Source: CAZSBG01 sp964605145 | GTDB lineage: Bacteria > Zhuqueibacterota > Zhuqueibacteria > Thermofontimicrobiales > Thermofontimicrobiaceae | Direction of reading: 5' to 3' | DNA: 64,000 nucleotides | NCBI GenBank assembly: GCA_964605145.1 | Contig: CAZSBG010000006.1 | Location: forward strand, 1 to 64,000 | Shown: piece by piece, positions 1 to 8,063 of the stretch | Layout of the letters: every line of letters starts with the position of its first letter | Numbering within the stretch: the first letter of the stretch is position 1 | Made by a program: the position numbers and the translations under genes | Notes under the pieces: generated by a model | The model's input: only the letters and a program-made list of their open reading frames with translations | Told to the model about the DNA's origin: nothing | Databases searched by the model: none

Positions 1-28
1 CTTGCTTTCTAAATCAACCGGTTATTGT

Positions 29-682
29 TTAAAATTGTTGGACTGAATAGTTACCATTTATATAAATATTAGCTTTGAAATGATTTGCAAGGTCATAATT
101 TAAATTCTGAGATGAATATAGCTGTTCATCTGAAATAGCTATTTGTTCTGCCTGTTTTAAATCAACTATATTGTAATTATATTGCAATAAATATTCATTA
201 ACTGCATTTATTGCATGATGAATATAACGTGGATTTTGATGTGAATAACTTTCATAAAATACTAAAATAGAGGGATTGCCAACAATCATTTGTAAAATTT
301 GCAGCGAGACTAAATCATTGTAGATTCTTTCGTTGGAAACAACTGCTTCAACTTTAAGAATAACATCATTGTTTAAATCAATATATTTATCAAGCAACTT
401 ATATCGATGGATATATCCTTCAGCATACGTAAGAATCCTATCTTTTTTTAGCTGATAATTTTTCACCTCTGATTCAGATTGGACAAAAACACCTGCTGCA
501 TTTTCAATAGCTTTTTTAAATGCATCTCTTAGTGCTTCTTTATGCGTATTTCCAACTCCTTTTATAATAACAGTAATAAAGTTAAAACTTCTGGGCTCGT
601 TTTTAACTTGAGAATAAATAAATTTATTTTGTATAAATAATGCTAAACAAATTAATATAAATTTTATAAATTTTAAATTCAT
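29..682 (-). CDS. secreted FlgT/LpoB-like protein, probably shortened
   Basis: The best start is the ATG at 682: an AGAGAG ribosome binding site lies 7-8 bases upstream, and it begins a clean signal peptide (basic start, long hydrophobic stretch, SQ before the mature protein). An upstream TTG at 733 would add 17 residues in front of the signal and is unlikely. The mature N-terminal part has the G-x-G, repeated Ala and GY-x-x-x-Y pattern of the FlgT N-terminal domain. The second part (VFYESY, then an alpha/beta segment ending in an INGNY strand) looks like the beginning of the FlgT-middle/LpoB fold, which normally runs well past this point. The frame closes with TAA at 29, so the protein appears cut short by a nonsense or frameshift change or is a minimal family member. 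Function is not known; an envelope lipoprotein-like role is inferred only from the fold. Confidence 0.6.
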   Translation of the reverse strand: MNLKFIKFILICLALFIQNKFIYSQVKNEPRSFNFITVIIKGVGNTHKEALRDAFKKAIENAAGVFVQSESEVKNYQLKKDRILTYAEGYIHRYKLLDKYIDLNNDVILKVEAVVSNERIYNDLVSLQILQMIVGNPSILVFYESYSHQNPRYIHHAINAVNEYLLQYNYNIVDLKQAEQIAISDEQLYSSQNLNYDLANHFKANIYINGNYSVQQF

Positions 683-870
683 ATAAAATCTCTCTATTCT
701 TGAATGTATCTTTTTAATATTAAAATATATCAAACCAAAAAATTAAACCTTCACTAAACATAATTTACAATTACCATACCCAAATTTAAGTCCTCCTCCA
801 CTTTTATCCACCTTTAAAAAATAACAAGTTAAAGCAGACAGAAAAATTAATTTCCCAAAATCAAAATTAA

Positions 871-914
871 ATTGTAGTAAAATTGACTACAATCTTGTGT
901 CAATATTGACACAA
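871..914. promoter_or_regulatory. two adjacent palindromes, operator-like
   Basis: Positions 871-893 form ATTGTAGT-N7-ACTACAAT, and 895-914 form the perfect palindrome TTGTGTCAAT/ATTGACACAA. The arms share a TTGT..GTCAA-type half site, so there are up to four related half sites in 44 bases. The second palindrome contains a TTGACA that could serve as a -35 on either strand. This is what a dimeric repressor operator between divergent genes looks like. The protein that would bind is not evident. Confidence 0.5.
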
Positions 915-1020
915 ATCTACATTTTAATAAATTATTAAAATTCTACCTCATTGCTTAAAATAAATCTTTGTATCTAATTTAAGTATCCAAATTTTTCAAT
1001 AAAATATATGTTGAAGATTT

Positions 1021-1094
1021 TCCGCGTTTGCGGATAATAAGCTATCTCAACGGGCTTGGCCGGAGATATCTATTATCTCTCGCGTGTTTCGCGA
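1021..1094. other. three-hairpin structured element upstream of mntA
   Basis: Three nested or adjacent inverted repeats occur in 74 bases. TCCGC-GTTT-GCGGA lies at 1021-1034. A long imperfect stem pairs 1033-1048 with 1063-1077 (GATAATA with TATTATC, TATCTC with GAGATA, CGG with CCG). TCGCG-TGTTT-CGCGA lies at 1080-1094. As RNA it would fold into a T or cloverleaf shape in the mntA leader, 40 bases before the start codon. There is no U-tract, so it is not a normal terminator. It could be a regulatory leader, a small RNA or a remnant repeat. Confidence 0.45.
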
Positions 1095-1133
1095 TTCACT
1101 GAAATTACAATAAAATTTTAACAGGACTTAAAA

Positions 1134-1661
1134 ATGAACGACAAAAACAACTTGACAATAGCCAATTATTTTAGTAATTTTATCCAATTAAACAGACTTC
1201 CTAACCCCATTTGTAGTTTAATAATGAATAAAATGACAAATCAGCAAATCGAGAAAAAGCTTACCGAATATTTTGCCGGCAGGCCTTACGTGGCTTTCGG
1301 TTATCTTTTTGGGTCCAGGGCCAAAAATACGATTACGCCATTAAGTGATATTGATATTGCAGCTTACATCCAAATCGAAAAGGCGTCTGAAAATCTTTTC
1401 GATTTACGGTTACAAGAATTGACGGCGTTGTTTGATTTGTTAAAAACAGAGAATATCGATCTCGTTTTTTTAAATGAAACGCCCCTGGAACTGAGTTACA
1501 AAATTTTGAAGCATGGCAAACTACTGTATGAACGGGATAGTCTGCAGCGAGTAACTTTTACCGAGGAAACGATACGTAACTATTTGGATAGAAAACACTT
1601 TATCGATGATAGAAATAAAATTATCCGCCAGAAAATGTTAGAGGGTTCTTATTTTGATTGA
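1134..1661 (+). CDS. mntA: MntA-type minimal nucleotidyltransferase antitoxin
   Basis: The protein carries the minimal nucleotidyltransferase signature: LFGSRA at about residues 59-64, then the metal-binding DID at about 72-74, spaced as in the GS-x10-DxD pattern. Characterised MntA antitoxins AMPylate the paired HEPN toxin on the Tyr of its active-site motif. The chosen ATG at 1134 has an AGGA site at good spacing, but it gives an N-terminal extension of about 30 residues; ATGs at 1224 and 1233 would give the usual family length with weaker ribosome binding sites. The 3' end overlaps hepT by 8 bases, so the two are translationally coupled. Function is inferred from the motif and the pairing. 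Confidence 0.85.
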   Translation: MNDKNNLTIANYFSNFIQLNRLPNPICSLIMNKMTNQQIEKKLTEYFAGRPYVAFGYLFGSRAKNTITPLSDIDIAAYIQIEKASENLFDLRLQELTALFDLLKTENIDLVFLNETPLELSYKILKHGKLLYERDSLQRVTFTEETIRNYLDRKHFIDDRNKIIRQKMLEGSYFD

Positions 1662-2073
1662 TGATGGAGTCATAATAAAGCGGCTGGAAAAGTTGAATCA
1701 ATATGTTCAATTGCTAAAAAAGTTAATCAATGCTCCGAAGAGTCAATTTGTTTCAGATCCATTTGTGTATGGCAACGCCGAACGATATCTTCAATTAGCT
1801 ATTCACTCGTGCCTGGATATTGGCAACCATATTTTAGCCAATATGAAGTCCAAAACACCGGGAGAGTACAGGGACATTTTTATTTTATTGGGTGAATACA
1901 AAATTATTTCAGCGGAGTTGGCCGATAAAATGGCGCCATTGGCAGGACTTCGTAATATCCTTGTTCATGATTACCTGGATATTGATCTTGAAAAAATTCA
2001 TTTATTGTTAATCAATAATTTGGATGATTTTGATCAATTCGCCAGGGAAATTAGCAAGAGTGTATTGCGATAA
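1654..2073 (+). CDS. hepT: HepT-type HEPN (DUF86) ribonuclease toxin
   Basis: A 139-residue, all-helical HEPN protein. The sequence RNILVHDY near residues 98-105 matches RX4HXY, the catalytic Arg/His pair of HEPN RNases plus the Tyr that MntA AMPylates. The start is a TTG at 1654 with an AGAGGG site upstream. It overlaps the last codons of mntA, the usual antitoxin-first arrangement. All key residues are intact, so the toxin should be active. The RNA target cannot be read from the sequence. The pair ends 28 bases before the convergent regulator gene. Confidence 0.88.
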   Translation: MIDDGVIIKRLEKLNQYVQLLKKLINAPKSQFVSDPFVYGNAERYLQLAIHSCLDIGNHILANMKSKTPGEYRDIFILLGEYKIISAELADKMAPLAGLRNILVHDYLDIDLEKIHLLLINNLDDFDQFAREISKSVLR

Positions 2074-2100
2074 TTTTATCATGTCTTATTTATCACATTC

Positions 2101-3462
2101 TCATGTTTGTTTCCCGTCAATCCCCAACTGCCGCATCTTCCGATATAAATTTGCCCTGTCCATATCGAGAATTTCCGCGGCTTTGGATACACGCCAGTTA
2201 TTGGCATCTAAAACGCTCAAAATATAATCTCGCTCAAAACTCTGACGCGCTTCCTGGAGTGGTTTGGTGGAGTCCGGTAAATTCTGTGGAGTACTTTGAG
2301 GGGATATCAGCAGCCGCACCATATTCAGATCAATTAAATCGCCTTCTTTCATCACCATCAATCGATCGACAAAATTTCTGACCTGGCGGACATTCCCCGG
2401 CCAGTCGAATCCCCGCAGATAATTCCGCGCCGAGGGCGTTAGTTTTGGTCGACTGACACCATTTTGTTCCGCTGCGGTTTCAATGAAGAAATCTAAAAGC
2501 AATGAAATATCTTCTCTCCGTTCCCGCAACGGCGGAACGGTGATAGTGAAACCATTCAATCGATAGTACAAATCCTCCCGAAATTCTTTCTCTTCAACCA
2601 TTTCTGCAATTTCCTTGTTGGTTGCAGCAATAATCCGCACATTCACCCGCGATGTTTCCGATGAACCAACCCGCTGAATCTCCCCGCTTTCCAGAAACCG
2701 AAGTACTTTTGCCTGGGCAGATGGACTCATGTCGCCAATTTCATCCAAAAACAGGGTACCGCCATCCGCAACCTGTACCCGACCTTTTTTGGCAAAATAA
2801 GCGCCGGTAAATGCGCCTTTTGTGTGGCCAAATAACTCGCTCTCCAGCAAATTGTCTGGCACGGCAGCGCAATTCATTTTTACCAGCGGTTTGTCTTCGC
2901 GCCTGCTGGTTTGATGAATCGCCTGAGCCACCAATTCTTTGCCGGAACCATTTTCCCCCATAATTAGTACCGGGGATTCGAACGGCCCAATTTTTTCGAT
3001 GAGTTCAAAAACATGCTGAATTTCTTTCGACTTCCCGACCATCTTGAAGCGATCGAGGTAATCCTGCCTGTATCGATCCAGCTCTTTTTTCAACTGTCCC
3101 TGGACGAGCGCGTTTCGAACCGTGACCAGAATGCGGTCCCGATCCGGTGGTTTCTCCAAAAAATCATACACACCGATTTTCGTGGCTTCCACAGCTTTTG
3201 AAATGGTTCCGTACGCAGAAATGAGGATGATGGGAATTTGCGGTTGGTCGGCGATCAGTTTTTGGGCGACTTCGATTCCGCTCAAATCCGGCATTTGCAA
3301 ATCTAACAGGATCAAATCAAAATTTTCTTTGGAGGCGAGCTGAAGCGCCTCCTCACCGCTATGCGCTTCTTTTATCTGATAATTTTCGCCGGAAAGTATT
3401 TTATTGAGAATGTGGCAGATAGAAAGATCATCATCAGTAACTAATATTTTCGCATGTGGCAT
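2101..3462 (-). CDS. NtrC-family sigma-54-dependent response regulator
   Basis: Order of domains: receiver (about 5-120) with phosphoacceptor Asp54 and the switch Lys104; AAA+ sigma-54 activator (about 140-380) with Walker A GENGSGKE at 169-176, the sigma-54 contact loop GAFTGA at 216-221 and Walker B GGTLFLDE at 234-241; and a Fis-type helix-turn-helix at the C-terminus (about 412-450). All catalytic elements are present, so it should be a phosphorylation-dependent activator of sigma-54 promoters. It follows the sensor kinase gene on the same strand with a 222-base gap and is very probably its partner. The target genes are not evident, and no sigma-54 gene is in the window. Confidence 0.93.
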   Translation of the reverse strand: MPHAKILVTDDDLSICHILNKILSGENYQIKEAHSGEEALQLASKENFDLILLDLQMPDLSGIEVAQKLIADQPQIPIILISAYGTISKAVEATKIGVYDFLEKPPDRDRILVTVRNALVQGQLKKELDRYRQDYLDRFKMVGKSKEIQHVFELIEKIGPFESPVLIMGENGSGKELVAQAIHQTSRREDKPLVKMNCAAVPDNLLESELFGHTKGAFTGAYFAKKGRVQVADGGTLFLDEIGDMSPSAQAKVLRFLESGEIQRVGSSETSRVNVRIIAATNKEIAEMVEEKEFREDLYYRLNGFTITVPPLRERREDISLLLDFFIETAAEQNGVSRPKLTPSARNYLRGFDWPGNVRQVRNFVDRLMVMKEGDLIDLNMVRLLISPQSTPQNLPDSTKPLQEARQSFERDYILSVLDANNWRVSKAAEILDMDRANLYRKMRQLGIDGKQT

Positions 3463-3684
3463 AATTGTTCGGGATTTTTTTCATTCGTTCATAAAGGTTC
3501 TTGATTTTTCGCCCAATTATGGTTTGCAATCCGTATGCCAAAACTTGTTTGCTGATTTTTTTACAGGCGAAATTCGCTGCTTGGGAAAAGAAAAAAAATG
3601 TGCCACTTTTTCCATAATTCTTCCTGATCGTTTTTACGACTCAGAAAATTCCATTATCCCACATGTAATTGCACACTAATATTT

Positions 3685-6237
3685 CTACTCCGATCTGAGA
3701 GGTCTGAACCGAAGTGTAATTGTTGTTCCGACATTCAATTCACTGAAAATATCAAGCTGGCCTCCGTGAGAGTCCATAATCTTTTGAACGATGCTCAGCC
3801 CCAGGCCGGTGCCTTCAATTTTATTCCGCGTGAAATAAGGCTGCGTGACTTTATCTAAAAATTCCGGTGGAATGCCGGCGCCGGTGTCCTGAATTTGCAG
3901 CTCATTATAATTCATTGCCAACCCGGATGCAGTTTTGTCTTTTAATACATCAACTGTTCGGCTTGAAATGATGATCGCTCCGCCCTTTGGCATACTTTCC
4001 ACTGCATTGAAGAAAATATTTTTCAAAGCGAATTCAAATTGCTGAGGATCGAGTAGTGTCGGTGGCAGGTTATCATCGAGGTCCCATTCAATTTTAATGC
4101 CGGTAGTTTTTTCCGGTTTCCATAGATACACCAGCTCCTGAGTCAATTCGTTTAAATCAGCGCTTTTCAATGTTGGTTTTTCAAATTCCACAAATTGCAT
4201 GAATCCATCGCTCATTTTTTTCAATTTGTTGACCTGGTGAATCATGGCGTCAAAATAATCATCTATATCCGGCAACTTATGCTGACAACGTTTCTCGAGC
4301 ACATGCTTCAATTCTTCCGCATTTAGTTTTACTGTGGTAAGCGGATTTTTTATGCCATGGGCCAATCGTTGCGCAACTTGAGCCCAGTGTTTCACCTGAC
4401 GGATATGCTCCTCTTCAGACATATCAAAAATCATGAAGCAAAACGATTTTACTTCCGGCAAATAAATGGATTTTAATTTTATCGCAATTTGCTCTCCGTC
4501 CTGGCCGACCAAAATCCTGAGTGACCTTTCTGTTGCTCTGCGCTCAAAAAAATCAGTGATAACCGACTTAACTGACCTCAACCATTCAGTTTGAAATAAT
4601 TCCTCGCAATGCGTCTCTTTCGAATGATAGGAAGGTATCTGCAATAGTGTTTCCCATAATTGCCCAACCTCTCGAACTGTGCCTTTTTTATTGACTAACA
4701 AACAATGTTGCATCAGGTTTGCCTGCATTAACAGGTCAGGTAGGATTCTTTGCGCCCTCGTTCCAAAAAATAAGTTTCGGATAAAGATAATGATGAGAAC
4801 AAATATACAGGCTGCTATCACCCATGCCGTAATATTCTTTGCTTTTTCAACTGTTTCGAACGGATAAATGGAGCGCTGCAATTCAAATAATCGATAGACG
4901 CCTACTCCGTCCTTGTAATGCGATGTGAGCAGCAACGACTTTGTTTCTCCGCGAACAATATTGATCTGAATGTTGTCAGGTTCCGGTAGCGGATAGGAAT
5001 AAAGCGTTTTGAGCTGGTGATTCAAAATAACGATCCGTTCTCTCGGCACGACGCAGACAATTTCCAGTAATCCATCACCATCAAAATCTGCAACCGCGTC
5101 AACCCGCACAGGCTTCTTTTCGAATGACTCCGAATGTTCAATTTCCGTCAATTCTCCATTTAGTAGTCGAACGAATCCATCGGTATTCCCGATCACAATC
5201 TCATCTGCTCCATCGCCATTAAAATCCTGACAAATATTCAATTTCTTATTTCGGGGTTGTGTGAATTGATTTCCAATTCGTTTTGGCGAGACAATCGTCT
5301 CTCCGGTATTTGCATCCAGAATTTGAATTTTATCCTGGTTCGGATCCGTTTTTCTTTTACTGTATTGGTATACTACCAGATTCTTTCCACGGTTTTCAAC
5401 AAAATTACCCAATCCCACCCAGGCGCCTGTCCATCCCGGACCAATTGAACGCTTCCACTTTTCTCTGCCATCGGCTTCATAAACAATCACGTAACTGCTG
5501 TCATCTGTGGTGCCGCCTAAATTTACCCCATTTTGATTGGCATATAATCCCAGAATTATTTCACCTTCGTTGTCTCCATCAATATCATCGATTTGAAAAC
5601 AGTAAATTATCGATGCGAAATCCCTTTCCCAGAGTATTTCTCCCGCATAAATATCATACGCAATGAGCCCTCTGTTGCCGTTCGCATCCCAGGAGGTCAA
5701 TTTTTGAAACAATGTAATTTTTCTGCCCGCCTTATTTTTAAAACAGGCCAACATATTTATTGTTTGCTTGAAATCGTATTGCGAAGAACTATCAGGTCGA
5801 TAAAATGTGATGAACGGTCTGAGAGAGTCTATGGGAATACTTTTCCCGCGTGTCATGCTTGTGGACAATAAAATTTTATGGACGCACGAATCACGGTCGT
5901 AGTACGAAGCTAAAAAAGGAGGAGAACCATTCCTGGCAGGCAAAAGGGCCGAGATCATGTAATTATCTGGTCCGGAGATTCTGAAACTTCTTTCGTAAAA
6001 ATTTAAATCAGCATCGATAATATCCATCTGATCATTAGATTGAATTGCAAGCTCGTCCAGCCCGTCTTCATTGATGTCAATTGGAAATATTGTTACATCA
6101 GAGTTACTCCAGCGTTCCTTTAGTCTGTAGTTTAACTCTGTTTCTGATCCCAAACTTGTCGGAATATTAAATGCACATTGAAGGATAAATAATATAGAAG
6201 TGGTGATAAGAGGAATATAACTTGGCATTGTCAGCAC
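3685..6237 (-). CDS. sensor histidine kinase with FG-GAP beta-propeller sensor
   Basis: The N-terminus is a signal or anchor segment followed by about 430 extracytoplasmic residues with repeated calcium-binding-like loops: DINEDGLDEL, DIDGDNEGEI, DFNGDGADEI and DFDGDGLLEI. These mark FG-GAP/VCBS propeller blades. A transmembrane helix (about 467-488) leads to a PAS-like region, then HisKA with the phospho-accepting His near 627 (HGIKNP), and an HATPase domain with N-box NAVESM, DTGAGIP and GTGLGLSI. Start choice is open: GTG at 6237 has AAAAGG upstream, while ATG at 6228 is three codons inside. The kinase half resembles NtrB/AtoS, fitting the NtrC regulator downstream. The ligand is unknown; a polysaccharide, protein or ion sensed outside the cell is inferred from the propeller. 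Confidence 0.9.
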   Translation of the reverse strand: MLTMPSYIPLITTSILFILQCAFNIPTSLGSETELNYRLKERWSNSDVTIFPIDINEDGLDELAIQSNDQMDIIDADLNFYERSFRISGPDNYMISALLPARNGSPPFLASYYDRDSCVHKILLSTSMTRGKSIPIDSLRPFITFYRPDSSSQYDFKQTINMLACFKNKAGRKITLFQKLTSWDANGNRGLIAYDIYAGEILWERDFASIIYCFQIDDIDGDNEGEIILGLYANQNGVNLGGTTDDSSYVIVYEADGREKWKRSIGPGWTGAWVGLGNFVENRGKNLVVYQYSKRKTDPNQDKIQILDANTGETIVSPKRIGNQFTQPRNKKLNICQDFNGDGADEIVIGNTDGFVRLLNGELTEIEHSESFEKKPVRVDAVADFDGDGLLEIVCVVPRERIVILNHQLKTLYSYPLPEPDNIQINIVRGETKSLLLTSHYKDGVGVYRLFELQRSIYPFETVEKAKNITAWVIAACIFVLIIIFIRNLFFGTRAQRILPDLLMQANLMQHCLLVNKKGTVREVGQLWETLLQIPSYHSKETHCEELFQTEWLRSVKSVITDFFERRATERSLRILVGQDGEQIAIKLKSIYLPEVKSFCFMIFDMSEEEHIRQVKHWAQVAQRLAHGIKNPLTTVKLNAEELKHVLEKRCQHKLPDIDDYFDAMIHQVNKLKKMSDGFMQFVEFEKPTLKSADLNELTQELVYLWKPEKTTGIKIEWDLDDNLPPTLLDPQQFEFALKNIFFNAVESMPKGGAIIISSRTVDVLKDKTASGLAMNYNELQIQDTGAGIPPEFLDKVTQPYFTRNKIEGTGLGLSIVQKIMDSHGGQLDIFSELNVGTTITLRFRPLRSE

Positions 6238-6487
6238 CTGCGCCTTTTCAGTTTCCGGTTCTGATTGAAGCCAGTCTTTGGCTCTTTTATTGGAGGTTCG
6301 GTCTGGGTTATTTCTCTAATATAAAATTAATTGGTAAATAATCAAGAAAAATATGCGCGACCGAAAAAATCATTAGGGGAATTATAAATCGGGAATGAAA
6401 ATTTTGGGATGGATTTATGATGAAGAACAATCAATTGAAATTAAGGCCATTCGATATATCTGAAAAAATTCAAACGCGTTGCTGAAT
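6238..6487. other. intergenic region, little visible
   Basis: About 250 AT-rich bases between the PHP gene and the sensor kinase. It should hold the kinase promoter. The only clear structure is the hairpin at its left edge that closes the PHP transcript. Confidence 0.4.
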
Positions 6488-6494
6488 TCAACGC
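6462..6494 (-). terminator. probable terminator after the PHP gene
   Basis: A GCGTTG/CAACGC stem (6476-6494) overlaps the stop codon of the PHP gene. On the minus strand it is followed by a T-rich run (GTTTGAATTTTTTC). The stem is short, so strength is uncertain. Confidence 0.5.
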
Positions 6495-7297
6495 CTTTTC
6501 TTTAACATTTTCAACCGTTGCCAGAAACTTGGCTTTAATTCTCTTTCAATAGGAATTGGAGAGTCATTGATAACTGGCTCGCCATTAATGGCACTTTTCG
6601 GGTTCGAATAAAACAGCAGGTCTGCCTTTTCTTTTCCGAAATCATCGGCGATCACCTTGTAGCTTTTCAGCAGGGTCACGGTTCGGCTGTTGGGCTTGTG
6701 CCCATCCGATGCGATAAAATGGGCCAAATTATTTTCGAGCATTTTGAGCGCCAGCATTTGCGCGTGTTGCCCATATCTCCCGCGCAGACTTCCTTCGTTG
6801 ATTTGCATCAAAGCGCCGCGCTGTACATAATCGAAAACAAGTGACGGGCGTTTTTGAAATCCCATATTTCTTTCTGGATGCGCCACGATAGGAATTTTTT
6901 CATTGACAATAAAATTGAAAAACATGTCCGGCACAAAACGCGGAATGGCGCCCATTGGGAATTCAATAAGGAAATATTTTTTATTGTCGTTCAGGGTCGC
7001 GATTTTATGATTTAGAGAAGTATCGTGCTGGGCGTAAATTTCGCAGCCAAGATATATTTTTATTTTCAATCCTTCGGCTTCTGCTCGGCGCTGAAGTTCG
7101 AGGTATGTTTCAATGATCTGTTTTTCAGTATTGAAATCATTTTCGCTTAACACATGCGGTGTTGCCACGATGGCGACGATACCTTCTTTTTCGGCATTTT
7201 TTAACATGGTAAGCGAGCTCTCCCAATCGTCCGAACCATCATCAATATATGGGAGAATATGAGAATGTATGTCAATTAATTTTGGCGCCATATTCAT
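6488..7297 (-). CDS. PHP-domain tyrosine phosphatase, YwqE/CpsB family
   Basis: The N-terminus DIHSHILPYIDDGSDDWE and the following ATPHV are the metal-binding signature of the YwqE/CpsB branch of PHP phosphoesterases, which dephosphorylate tyrosine kinases controlling capsule or exopolysaccharide export. Further ligands are visible: CEIYAQH near residue 90, AHPERN near 140 and SDGHKP near 197. Length (269) is a little above the family norm because of a basic tail. It starts 3 bases after the GGGP synthase stop, so the two are one transcript. No BY-kinase or polysaccharide locus is adjacent, so the substrate is not shown here. Confidence 0.85.
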   Translation of the reverse strand: MNMAPKLIDIHSHILPYIDDGSDDWESSLTMLKNAEKEGIVAIVATPHVLSENDFNTEKQIIETYLELQRRAEAEGLKIKIYLGCEIYAQHDTSLNHKIATLNDNKKYFLIEFPMGAIPRFVPDMFFNFIVNEKIPIVAHPERNMGFQKRPSLVFDYVQRGALMQINEGSLRGRYGQHAQMLALKMLENNLAHFIASDGHKPNSRTVTLLKSYKVIADDFGKEKADLLFYSNPKSAINGEPVINDSPIPIERELKPSFWQRLKMLKKRR

Positions 7298-7300
7298 CTT

Positions 7301-8044
7301 TCATTTTTGGTGAATCGCCCGTGCGAATTCCGATATCGTTCCTTTGTCCGAATTCTGCTCTAAAATATTGCCGGTGACCACAAAGGATGCCCCGGCTTCA
7401 ACTTTTTTCCAGGCGATTTCCGGGGTCTTTATGCCGCCGCCAACAATTATGGGAAGACTGCATATTTTAGAAATCGAATAAATCATTTCATCCGGTACCG
7501 GATTCATCGCTCCGCTGCCGGCTTCAAGATAGATCATTTTCATTCCCAGATATTGCGCTGCCAGCGCATGCGCCACGGCAATATCTGCTTTGTCGCGAGG
7601 GATGGGTTTTGTGTTGCTCATGTATTCCGCAGAAGTGACCCGCCCGGATTCAATGAGCATGTATCCCATACTGATGGCTTCAACGTTCAGCATTTTAACG
7701 ATGGGTGCCGCCATAACGTGCTGACCGATGAGCAAATCCGGATTTCGGCCGCTGATGACCGACATGAATAAAATTGCATCCGCGTGCCTGGAAATCTGCT
7801 GAACCCCGCCGGGAAAAATGATGACAGGAATAGTAACATGTTCCTTAATTTGCTTGACAAGTTCATCAAATATCGGCGTTGAGAGAAGACTGCCACCGAT
7901 GAAAATAACATCTGCGCCCTCTTGCTCAGCTCGCGCAGCCAGTGAGACGCTTTCCTCCAGTGACTGTTTATCCGGATCTATCAGCACCACATATCCGGCA
8001 CCGCGCTGTTGATAAATTGTTGATAACTTTTCCCAGGTACTCAT
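7301..8044 (-). CDS. geranylgeranylglyceryl phosphate synthase (PcrB/GGGPS group II)
   Basis: The protein is a TIM barrel with LIDPDK at about residues 22-27, IGGSLL, the FPGG loop, MGYMLIESG, the IYLEAGSGA motif and VGGGIK before the last strands. These are the prenyl-diphosphate and glycerol-1-phosphate phosphate-binding signatures of GGGP synthases. The enzyme joins a polyprenyl diphosphate to sn-glycerol-1-phosphate, the first step to archaeal-type ether lipids. The family is known from FCB bacteria as well as archaea. Chain-length preference cannot be judged. It lies 19 bases after alaS and just before the PHP gene. No glycerol-1-phosphate dehydrogenase or second prenyltransferase gene is in the window. 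Confidence 0.9.
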   Translation of the reverse strand: MSTWEKLSTIYQQRGAGYVVLIDPDKQSLEESVSLAARAEQEGADVIFIGGSLLSTPIFDELVKQIKEHVTIPVIIFPGGVQQISRHADAILFMSVISGRNPDLLIGQHVMAAPIVKMLNVEAISMGYMLIESGRVTSAEYMSNTKPIPRDKADIAVAHALAAQYLGMKMIYLEAGSGAMNPVPDEMIYSISKICSLPIIVGGGIKTPEIAWKKVEAGASFVVTGNILEQNSDKGTISEFARAIHQK

Positions 8045-8063
8045 TTAGCTTCCTGTCACTAAT

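Larger units (their letters stand above)
683..1133. other. AT-rich intergenic region with paired palindromes and a structured element
   Basis: This divergent gap separates the minus-strand FlgT-like gene from plus-strand mntA-hepT. It has no credible ORF. It contains two adjacent inverted repeats at 871-914 and a three-hairpin element at 1021-1094, each listed separately. A possible plus-strand promoter is TTGACA at 906-911 with TAAATT at 928-933 (16-base spacer), whose -35 lies inside the second palindrome. Confidence 0.55.

Noticed and set aside
3404..3679. 91-residue plus-strand frame between the regulator and kinase genes
   Set aside because: No ribosome binding site, low-complexity translation, and it overlaps the 5' end of the regulator gene.
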